Positions 32,178 to 41,424 of a DNA stretch of 49,718 nucleotides are shown piece after piece; the stretch's first letter is position 1, and each line of letters begins with the position of its first letter. The stretch is from Zygnema cylindricum. Lineage: Eukaryota; Streptophyta; Zygnematophyceae; Zygnematales; Zygnemataceae. The notes under the pieces were generated by a model. The model saw nothing but the letters and a program-made list of their open reading frames with translations, searched no databases and was not told the origin of the DNA. Location of the stretch: contig JBBHKE010000819.1 in the NCBI GenBank assembly GCA_037447655.1, positions 1-49,718 on the forward strand, given 5' to 3'. The position numbers and the translations under genes were made by a program.

Positions 32178-35100
32178 TTAAAACTCGTTGCCACTCATCC
32201 CTCCCTCATTGAAACTGTTGTCTTGTTGACTGTCGGCATCTTCAATATTTTGGAGGAATTCCCTTGCCCTCGGGCATGGAGGTTCCACAGCTTCGCCTTC
32301 GAAGTGGTTGCGATATTTGCTGATTATGCCTTGCAGTTGTTGTGTGAGCATGTCTTCTTCCCACTTCCCGTCGCGTAGAGACAAGCCACATTGAATCATG
32401 GCTTTTCTCGCATAACTAATTCCATTTTTGTCTCTCATCGCATTGACCTCTCGGATGGAGTCCCTCGCCAACTTTAAAAAAAACGCTTTACCGGGTCCAA
32501 CCAATTTACCGGACCATCCACGGCTAGAAGGTTTAGCCCATTGACCGTTCTCAATTCCTTTCGCCTTCCAACTATCCCAAATGCGACTCCACACGTCCTT
32601 GATTTTGGAAATCACGAACGAGTCGGCCGGTTGAACAAGATGTGTTGCATTAGGTGGAAAATAGTGTAACACGGTGTTCTTGGCCTCTAGAACTCGCTCC
32701 AACTCGTCGGACGTGTTGTGACCCCCGCAGTTGTCCAAAAATATAATTTTTTGACGTCCTTCTCGATCCCCTTGGTAAGACCTTGCCTCTTCGACCCATT
32801 GTGGGAACACCGTTTTATCATTCCACCCCTTCGGACCGGTCCGGTAACAAACGCCTGCAAATATATACAATACACAAACAAAGGGAAAAAAATTATCATA
32901 TTGAAATGCTTGCTTACATATGCATTACAGGGAAAGTAAGCTACGCATTCCATTGAAAGCTTAAAAATGTGAGTCATTACTTTAGATAAGAGAAATCAGA
33001 GTGTTCAAGAAAAAATAAACCCATGTTTTGTAGTAGGAGAAGGGGAGAGGAGGTATGCGAGAACTAGGTAAAGAGACATACAAAAAAAGATTAAACACAA
33101 AAACATGGTTAGAGATAAATGGATAAATCTCCGTTAAATCTAAGAAGACATAATACATATAACGAAAACATTAGACGAGGGTGAAAAAACACACCGGGTA
33201 CGTTGTCCGGTAAACCTTGTATCGGGTAACTTCTTGCTCGATTTGCAAAAATTATCATTGGGTTCTCGATACGAGCGTTCATCCCTCCACTTAGTCGCAC
33301 CATGAGAGTCATGGACTCGCCTCCTCCGGCAACATCAGCGTATTTCACCACTTCGTCCCCTCTAAACCCCAAAGTTTTTCCATTATCGGTGTTGACTATC
33401 ATGTGTGTTTCATCCATGTTTTCCATCAGGTCTTCGTTAAAAAGTCCTGTTTTATATTTGCCGCCAAGCCAAAACAAAAGTAGTTATTTTGGGTTTACGC
33501 CGTCAAGTATGGAATACAACGATAACAATACAAAAAAATAAACAAACGTCATTAAACTATATTTCGTAATGAAACTCACCGGATTCAAACCCCCGCTTTA
33601 GAACGCCCATATGGAACGATACGGTACGCTCAATGTATTCCTCTTTCTCGGGACTACATTGTAGTTTCCCCTTTTGTGCACGCACCACGATGTTGTGCTT
33701 CTCTTGACACCTCTGCACCCACCTTTTATTTATGATTGGATGTATTTCCGACCCGTCCTTGTTGAACCATTCCGGGCCATACTCTTTCCTCCTCTCTCTT
33801 ATTATGTCCCTAGCGATGTCCCCGAGAATTGTGGTGGACATCTTCATACCCGCTTTCTTAAAACGTTCGAATCCGAAAGTAACTCCTCGTGTATAACCGT
33901 GACCCAAGCGGCTTCCTTCCTTCCTCGTCCCGGCAAAGCCTTGGTAACTGCCACCGATCTCGTCCCAAAACTAGAAGTAGAAAACGTACGGGTTGTCTCT
34001 CGTATTCCGTCAAGCGTGGACCTCCTCTCTACCCACCATCGCTTCGCCTTTTGGTACCCTGTAAAAAATAAATAATGTCAAAAGTATTAGTCCGATTCCT
34101 GAATGGAAAGTCGTTTAAAAAAATGGAACTAATCAAAAAGGAAACAACAATTTTCAGCGACAAAAATTTGCTGTCGCAGATTCAGCGACGAAAGAAACTC
34201 GTCGCTATATCTGCAAAATTACATTTTTAATTAACAACATCGTTGATACGTCCTGGGCTGCCAATGAGAATTCCTCAATTCGCCGACGAACCAGCGACGA
34301 CCTTATGTCGTCGTTAAGCCGAGAAAGATGAATAGCAATTACAATGGCTATATCAGAAAAACCAAAAGTACAACTAAAAGTCGAATTTAAATTCATTTTG
34401 TGAAAAAAAGGAAGAGAAATATGAAATTCACCCTTGCATGAAAAAAAAAAAAAAAAAACAAAAAAAACATTATGGCACCCAATAAAGGCTGAGAGATAAA
34501 TCGGGGTACCTCTCCTTCGAATGAAATACACGAAATTGACCTTCGTCATCTCCCATCAACGTCGCCTAATGGCAGCAAGCTCTCGAGTTAAATTATTAAT
34601 TAAGCGACGAACCGTTATCATCGCTATTTCTTGCGCCTCCAAACGACGATGGAGATTTTGAACTTCATTCCTCAATCGGTCTACTTCCGGTGGTGGAGGG
34701 GGCTCATCAACATGTGGGACCCTCGGAATTTCCCAAAGATACGTACGCCTCACTTGCACATTTCGGAAGCGTTGTAAGACCGTACTTCGAGCATCTAAAA
34801 ATTCGTTTAGCTCCGGAGTACGAATTGCACGACGTAGAATGGTAAATAACCGTGGGTCCCAAGGGTGATAATGTCGGATTAATTCCGGGACATCTATCTC
34901 AAATCCATTTGGTCGGCGTACAATCCATGTGAAACGTTCGTCATTAGGCTGAAAATGCCTAATGTATGGGAAATTTGACGCATGGTTGTATGATGCGATG
35001 TACAACCATGTTGGGTGGGCAGGGACATCCGGATGGATGTCGAGAATTTCCGGGACGGGGTTCAACCACCGGTCAATAGGCCTCGCCTCTCCAAAACGCC

Positions 35101-37031
35101 AATAGTCCGGCCAATCCTCGACCGGGATGTAATGGGCAGCTGTCGGTCGGAAGCCATCCATGGCCTCATCTCCGACTGGAGGCGGAAAAAACCAATCAGG
35201 TTCTTCCTCCCGAATTACCACATCACGCTCTGCCGGAATTTGTGGTCCTTGTACCGCCACGAGAGCTCTATCACGATTCGGTGATGGTGGAAAAACAACA
35301 ATCTCGTCGTCGTCTCCATATTCTTCTTCCATGCGTCTTTCCGAGCTCTCCGAAGATTGTTGATCTGAGGTTGAGGGATCGTCGTCGTATCTTGCGACCG
35401 GAATGTCTGAAGATTCGGTTTCTTCCGGTTCTTCCTCCTCTTCCGTAGGCTCTTCCCCCTCCTCGATTGGCTCGTCCGACGCAGTACCTGAGGGTTCATA
35501 CTCCGCGTCTACCTCCTTACCCTCTTCTACTTCGCGGACACCTTCTTCGTCCGCTATAATCCCTTCATTTAGTAATTCCCCTTCCGGCACACTTCCCCTT
35601 ACTACCCTCTCTGTGCCCGTCCCTTCCCTCCCCACGGCCTCAGTTTCCCCCATATCATCTATGTCAACACTCGATTCTTCCCCCTCCCTCAAAACCAGCT
35701 GAATTCCAACCCTTTCCCTACCGCCCTCTTCTGGTTCCACCCTATTCCCTAACACTCCTTCGGTTGCCCCCCTTTCCCTCTCTAAGTTATCCCCTCCACG
35801 TATGTCACCCCCCATCGCGGTTGCCGTTGGTAGTGGACGAACTCGCCTCGGAATGGCAGAGCGCGCTCGTTTGAATGGTCGTTGGCCGCCCTCCATTTAA
35901 AAACAAAACTATTGTTTAAGCGGAAAAAATGAAAAAAAAACAATTGTGGGAGTGAAACACAACCTAAAAGACGCTCTTTTATTCAGACCTTAACCCAGAC
36001 AGTCCAACTGTAAAAATAGTCCAATATTCACAGTTAGGAAATTGAACCGTTGGACCTGCGAATTATAAACCGACGAACGAGCGACGACATAATGTCGTCG
36101 CGCGTTCGACTCTATTCGAATTTCCCTATATTAGTTCGACGAAACAACGTCGTCGTCCGCGAATTTCGTTCGAGAATACCAACGTTGGATAATTTGAACT
36201 AATGTCGTCGCTGGTTTGGTCTCAGCGACGAACCACTGTCGTCCGTCATTTGCACTTTCGACCTAACGAGGTATCCTCATCCATTAAATTATGTTTGTCG
36301 AATCCATCATTGAAGTGCCGACATGGTGTCGTCGCGTTCACCGCGACAAAGACACGTCATCGCTAGTACGCTGTCGCCATAAAGATCGCAAGACACTCGG
36401 AAAATAATACTAAAAAAAACAAAACAAAACAATGTAGTCGACAACATAGAAAAACTCGCACTAATGGAGGGATAGTGAGTAGTCAGTATGGAGTTTGAGA
36501 GAGAAAGGCGACGTTCAAAAATATTACTGTACAAATAAATTCAAAGTACAACAAATTTAAAATATAACAACGCATTGTGAATGACAATAATAACATAAAA
36601 GGACGGAGGAAACGAAATCATTTAATAAATGGGAGAACGTTTGCTTGAAATGTCTTACTTGTACCGTACACTCCGGTAAAATGCTCAGGAAACTTTCTTA
36701 TGGTCCTTGGAATGAGTTCAGCTGAGCCGTTATTTTCACAGTCCCTCAGCATCCAGTGTATTACTCGCATCCGAGTTGCCTTGGTGGACACGTGTTGAAC
36801 TTTACGGTGGGAGACACGTCCTCTGGTATTGGCCGTAGACGGAAAGAAACCTTCCACAATGGCCGCCGGGTCTACCGACGTTTCGATTTCCGCCTCACTC
36901 TCATCCTCGTTCGGAAATGCGTTTTCCTCGTCGTTCCTCTCAGTTTCCTCATCGTTTTCAACCTGAGCGTTATGGGGATTGTTGTTGTTATTGCTCGGGT
37001 TGGCGCCCCAAATTCTATTTAGGGTCCACAT
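32178..37031 (-). CDS. pogo-like DDE_1 transposase, 4 exons, one frameshift
   Basis: Tc1/mariner-superfamily transposase. Exons read 37031-36659, 34058-33580, 33446-33195 and 32854-32178, joined by GT-AG introns of 2600, 133 and 340 bp. The phases fit: VYGT + R + YQKAKRWW across intron 1, FES + G + LFNED across intron 2, NVP + G + VCYR across intron 3. The protein is about 590 residues. Order: acidic Asn-rich N-terminus; a helix-turn-helix-like part (MRVIHWMLRDCEN ... IPRTIRKFPEHF); a second, CENP-B-like part (INKRWVQRCQEKHNIVVR); then the catalytic core MDETHMI (first Asp), IIFLDNCGGHN (second Asp) and NATHLVQPADSFV (third Asp). Near 33860 the reading frame must change by one base between HEELLSD and FERFKKAG, so this copy is probably broken unless the base is an assembly error. 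An exon upstream of 37031 cannot be excluded. Confidence 0.8.
34556..35896 (-). CDS. unrecognised 446-residue ORF within transposase intron 1
   Basis: Intact frame from the ATG at 35896 (MEGGQRPFKRARSAIP) to TGA at 34556. I do not recognise the family. Order: a short basic start with a possible nuclear signal (PFKRARSAIPRRVR); a long acidic, Glu/Ser-rich region to about residue 250; a conserved core at about 255-395 containing DWPDYWRF, IHPDVPAHPTWLYI and IDVPELIRHYHPWDPRL (RHYHPW begins at 341); a PPPPP linker; and a C-terminal coiled coil (about 405-446). It lies wholly inside the 2.6-kb first intron of the transposase on the same strand. The core is shared with the LTR-linked pseudogene at 11974-13048, so the family travels with two unrelated element types. 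It could be a gag-like protein captured by the transposon or a genuine accessory factor. There is no zinc knuckle and no enzyme motif. Confidence 0.72.
   Translation of the reverse strand: MEGGQRPFKRARSAIPRRVRPLPTATAMGGDIRGGDNLERERGATEGVLGNRVEPEEGGRERVGIQLVLREGEESSVDIDDMGETEAVGREGTGTERVVRGSVPEGELLNEGIIADEEGVREVEEGKEVDAEYEPSGTASDEPIEEGEEPTEEEEEPEETESSDIPVARYDDDPSTSDQQSSESSERRMEEEYGDDDEIVVFPPSPNRDRALVAVQGPQIPAERDVVIREEEPDWFFPPPVGDEAMDGFRPTAAHYIPVEDWPDYWRFGEARPIDRWLNPVPEILDIHPDVPAHPTWLYIASYNHASNFPYIRHFQPNDERFTWIVRRPNGFEIDVPELIRHYHPWDPRLFTILRRAIRTPELNEFLDARSTVLQRFRNVQVRRTYLWEIPRVPHVDEPPPPPEVDRLRNEVQNLHRRLEAQEIAMITVRRLINNLTRELAAIRRR
36060..36385. repeat. cluster of GTCGTCGC / GCGACGAC motifs with palindrome
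   Basis: The arms CGAACGAGCGACGACAT (36074-36090) and ATGTCGTCGCGCGTTCG (36092-36108) form a near-perfect palindrome with one mismatch. More cores follow at about 36140, 36205, 36229 and 36328-36370. The cluster sits in transposase intron 1, upstream of the 446-codon ORF. A smaller cluster with the half-palindrome AGCGACGAC/GTCGTCGTT lies at 34154-34320, downstream of that ORF. Confidence 0.8.
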
Positions 37032-38443
37032 ACTCTCAAACACTTAATATCACCTAACAAATAAGAAGTAGGGGCAGCCGAAAAGGTAGGAAACGGCAAC
37101 CCAAGCAAACGAGGAAGAACGAGCGATAGTAATGTTGCCATTATCACAAATACATTTATATAATACACGAAATGCAAATGAAAATGATTTTGCGCGGTAA
37201 TAATGGAGCGATTTGCCATTTTACAAATTTCGTTTAAAATTCAAATTTTGAATTTTAGCACGGCTTTCAATTTAAAAATATTTCAAAACGCGGGAATAGA
37301 AGCGGGATCCCGTAAAAATTTGCTTCAAAAATGCCAAAATATTTCAAAACAAACGTCGTCGGTGTAATGTTTAGAGCGCCATGGAAACACCTCCTGCTTA
37401 CATGTTGTACGGCAAAAATGTGATTGGATCAAAAGCGGCGTCGTTACCCCGGCAATCGGTTGTTCTAACGTCATCTATGAAACGCGACGAACTTTGGGAA
37501 TGCGTGGATGATAAACATGCCACGTGTTTTCGGCAACAGCCAATGATAATCTTACGACGGCGCATGATCAGCTTTCGTCGCTGGATTACCGCCAATTAGA
37601 GTTAACATGTATCCTAATATGTGTTTTTTGGTCGTTTTACGCTCAATTAGAATTAAGAGTGATACTAATAAAAGGTTGGTTTGCGTTTGTTCTAAGTTAC
37701 GCATCATTATTAGTCTTAAGACCCAATATTACAATGCATTGATTCTAATAGAGCAACCCACCGGGCACCTTATTAAGATCAAGGGTCCTCATTTAACGTC
37801 ACACAACATTTGTTCTCTCCGCGAACGACAAGGAAATGAAAATCGATCACTGAGTTCAATGTACGTTATGTGGAACGAAACGTGCTCCTATAATACCTCC
37901 CGTTATAGTTTCGTTCATCGTACAATACAAATTTAACTGAATGAACATATTGAAATTGTACGGTTTCATAGCGTTGTAACGTAACTGCGTTTTACAGCCC
38001 GATGCATAGAGTCGACTATACGACGTGACAATGAACGTTTCACATTTGTTGTAGTCGCACTTATTTTAGTGTAATCATATTCACCGCGTGCGAAACAAAT
38101 GCGTATTACAGTCACGAATGAACTTAAGTGAAAGTACACATACCCGTACATTTTGATAATTTATACTCGTACCTATTTTAGTGTATAATTATGCACGGTG
38201 TAATGATTGTATATTCACAACCCAAAATAGAATTATGGATTTTTAAACGGGACAGACGCCACGTCGTACGGATTGTCAGATTTTGTACTTCCACCTTATT
38301 TACCGTATATGCTACGACGGCGGATCATGTATACCCAAATCAGCGTTATGGAGAAATTACAATTAAACATTTTTTTGAAAATGGTATTGATACACAAATT
38401 AGAGTACATGACACTAATTCATTATATACACTAATAATTTCTA
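37032..38443. other. right internal region of the 9.6-kb element (transposase upstream region)
   Basis: This region would contain the transposase promoter, since the gene reads leftward from 37031. Isolated GTCGTCGC-type motifs are at about 37353 and 37585. From about 37600 rightward the sequence resembles the 501-bp MITEs (AACGTAACTGCGTTTTAC; TTGTCAGATTTTGTAC; CACCTTATTTACCGTATA). No further ORF is supported. Confidence 0.55.
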
Positions 38444-38619
38444 TACGCTAATAACGATTCACGGTGTACTATATATCGTGAAATATATTGCGAGTTAATT
38501 TGTGGTCCCGGTGCGACATATCGAGGCCTCTGCCTGGTCGATATTCAATATATTGAATATCGAATTTATCGCAATATAACTTACTCGATACACAACATTA
38601 AGTTTTATACTCAGAGTAA

Positions 38620-39574
38620 GGGTACGTCCCCATGTAATCGGTACTTTGATAAAGTATTTTGGACTGTAGTAAGGATTCTCCGTACTACATTGAAGAGCGT
38701 CCCTATGTGCGAAAATGAAATCGGAACTTTAGAATGTGACGGTTGTAGACGTAGGTACAACTTGTGACGATTGAAGGCGACTACGAAACTTCCGACGATT
38801 AGTGACGCCAACAAAAACAGCGACAGTGGTAGACGTCTAGATTTTTGTGAAATCGTAGATGTTCAGGGTTTGGTGATATTGTGACGTCACGCTCACCTGT
38901 GACAACGTCGACGTCACGGATTCAATAACTTTCTGCCATGGTTTTCCGATTTCGTTTTTTCTACTTTTCTCGCTCGACTTGCCATTAAAAAAAAACCTAA
39001 AAATTGTCAAAAATAATATTTTTAAAATATCTTTCATTTTATACCAATATTGTCGTGTCTCATTCTACATAGTGTGAGATAAAAGCGATAGTGTGAGAGG
39101 GAGAGGGAGAGGGGAAAGGCGACGACGGCGGAAAATTTTGCAAAGGACCCCATGAATGAAAGTGGAGGCCCGAGACCCCTGCAGATTTTTTTCCGTACAT
39201 GCGCGTGACGGGCACGGAGAAAAATAGCGAGGACTCTCCCTCGTCCTAAAATTTTCACATTCTTGTGGCGCGTGCGTGGGTCATTTCTCATTCGCTGTTT
39301 GGGCGGTATTTGAACTAAAATCACCTCCTCGAGGTGATTTTGGTTTAAGTTTTTTTTTGGGCTGGATTCTCTTGCCCGGGGGTCGAAAAGGGGAAAACGC
39401 CAAAATGCATTCACATGACAACAAACATGCCGTACATCCAAAGTATGAATTGACGTATACTTTAATTTGGTAAACATAATTTTCTCGTACGGTTAAAGTT
39501 TTTTTCAAAGTTCCCTGAATTTTAGGGCAAAAAGTCAGAGAAAAGTATATACTTTAATACATGGGGACGTACCC
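38620..39574. mobile_element. 955-bp Harbinger-type MITE
   Basis: Inverted ends GGGTACGTCCCCATGTA at 38620-38636 and 39558-39574 match perfectly, and TAA flanks both sides (38617-38619 and 39575-39577). A 3-bp TWA duplication and GGG-start ends are the PIF/Harbinger pattern. The interior has no intact transposase. It lies 8 bp beyond the hAT-like target duplication. The Harbinger genes at 2-5.8 kb could be a trans source, but I see no copies of these ends around them. Confidence 0.82.
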
Positions 39575-39577
39575 TAA

Positions 39578-41424
39578 GACTTCAACAAGAAAGCATGATA
39601 GTAAACTATCTGAGTACATGGGAACAAAAACTGAAAGCCAAAGACAAAACTGAATCATTTAGAGTTTTTCGCGACAATCATGAAGGAAGTGGACTCGAGT
39701 GGAATTTCGTGGAAATTAGTGGAGGCCCAGAGTGATGAAGGATGAATGATTTTTTCTATTTTACTGCTTATGACAAGTTTTATTGGATTTTCCATCATCC
39801 CTGTTGATTAATTGTGTGTTACGCATCTGGTAGACCAGCTAGAATCAACCCCTTTTCAATTATTGTTGAAATACAATTTGCATATTAGTATAGGTGTGTA
39901 TACTCAAGCTAATCATCAAGCTAGAGACCATTAAGATTAGACTTTAGAGGACCATCAAGAGGACAATTTTCATATGCAGCCAATTGCCACCATTGTGGAA
40001 TTTTTGTTGTCACATGTTCCACAAAGTAGAAAGAAAATACTGAAATGTGTGACATAACATTCCTTTCTATGCAACATAACTAGAATTGAAGTTTAGCGGT
40101 ATCAACGCAAATTTAGTGTCAACTATACCAACCTAGATGTTGATGGCATGGGCCACATATTTTATTCGGATCATAAACACTATTTTACAAATTATGTTTG
40201 GTTAAAAAAAAAATGAATGAGCTTATGTTTTTAACTCTAAAAGCTGGAAATGGTCTTACTATTCCACCAATGATGAAACAAAGATGGAAATGTGTAAGTA
40301 TATATAATATCCAAAAGAACAAAACTGAAGTTAATGCTAATTGACAGTCGTCGCATACACATGTTGCACTTCACTCCCTCTCTCCATCCCTCCCTCCCTC
40401 CCTCTCTACCCATCCCCTCCCTGTCTCTCCCTACCAAGTACCCAAAAATGTACATGCTGAAACTTTGACCAATTGTAGTCTCACAATTACATAAAAAACA
40501 TACAAAATATTTATCAACAGAAAGAAGTGGTTACTTTAGAAACGCACGACACTTAGATAACCCTCAACCGTTTTCTCTTTTTTTTTCAGGAATAGCATAC
40601 TGAGGGGATGACATGTATTATCAGTAATTTTCCGCAGCTCTTTGGTTTACTGCAAAAGTGAAGTACGCCTGAAAACGGTATATTACTGGAGTTAATGGCA
40701 GAATCTGGTTATTACCCTCGTTTTACCCTCGTTTTTGGGCATGTATACTTACCCTTAAAAGAAACTGGGATTTATTTTGTAAAGCAGATTAATATGAAAA
40801 AATAGATCAAAAGGAGACAGACAAATTGATGGTTGATTGATATAGGACAATGGGCAAGATTTTGTACCATGTCAAAAAACCCTAAAATTTGAGAAATATA
40901 TAGAACCGAACCTAAAGCCAAATGGCTTTCATGGAAACTCTTACTGGCTTACTGGAAAATTTACAGCTGATGATTTCAACTGCGACAATACATGGAAATT
41001 AATGCAACAAAAGAGTAAGACAAATGAACAAAATAGTAAAGACTCACAAGTCTTTATTTTTTCACCAACACTTCAACTGAAGGGACACAATTACACCAGC
41101 TCTCACATAGGAACAACAGAAGGGAGGGAGGGAGAGGGAGAGGGAGAGGGAGAGGGAGAGGGAGAGGGAGAGGGAGAGAGAGGGAGAGGCCTTATGATTT
41201 TCTTTCCAGACTGTTTATGTCCATAGAATTTACACATAAAAAAAACAAATTCCACTTAACTGCTGTTTTCATGTGTATATGTCGGCAAGTATTCCCATCA
41301 ACGATATGTCACACTCAGTCATATATAGAAACAAAACACCCATAAATAATCTCCCTAAAAACAACTTTCGGTTTAGTTTAGTATAGTGTAGTTGATTACA
41401 GTGAATAATTATCTACACGGAAAA
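39578..41424. other. intergenic, no gene; two purine/pyrimidine microsatellites
   Basis: CCCT repeats lie at 40375-40430 and a (GGGAGA)n array at 41118-41186. The part nearest 41425 is the likely 3' untranslated region of sufD. Nothing else is recognised. Confidence 0.6.

Larger units (their letters stand above)
28850..38466. mobile_element. 9.6-kb pogo/Tc1-mariner-like transposon, candidate autonomous element
   Basis: Perfect 23-bp terminal inverted repeats lie at 28850-28872 (starting CACCGTGAATCGTTATTAGC) and 38444-38466, each bordered by TA (28848-28849 and 38467-38468). The element contains a DDE_1-type transposase in four exons (32178-37031), a 446-codon ORF inside its first intron, a 151-bp tandem array and many GTCGTCGC motifs. 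Its outer 200-500 bp resemble the 501-bp and 199-bp MITEs elsewhere in the window. TA flanks and a pogo-like transposase agree with each other. The transposase has one apparent frameshift, so this copy may be inactive. Confidence 0.82.
27926..38608. mobile_element. hAT-like element interrupted by the 9.6-kb element
   Basis: Eight-base direct repeats AGTTTTAT at 27926-27933 and 38601-38608 flank inverted ends: TAGTGTTGTGTATCGAG (27934-27950) and the complement of TAATGTTGTGTATCGAG (38584-38600), 16 of 17 matching. An 8-bp duplication and short ends of this type are hallmarks of the hAT superfamily. Both ends are rich in ATATCG/CGATAT strings (GTCGATAATCGATATG, GATATTGAATATCGAATT-like). Removing the inserted element leaves about 1048 bp with no ORF, so it was probably non-autonomous. 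Confidence 0.75.

Noticed and set aside
30975-37600. CACTA (En/Spm) element, because GTCGTCGC palindromes resemble subterminal repeats seen in plant CACTA elements
   Set aside because: The ends are CACCG with TA flanks and the transposase is pogo-like (three Asp, FLDNCGGHN), not CACTA type.
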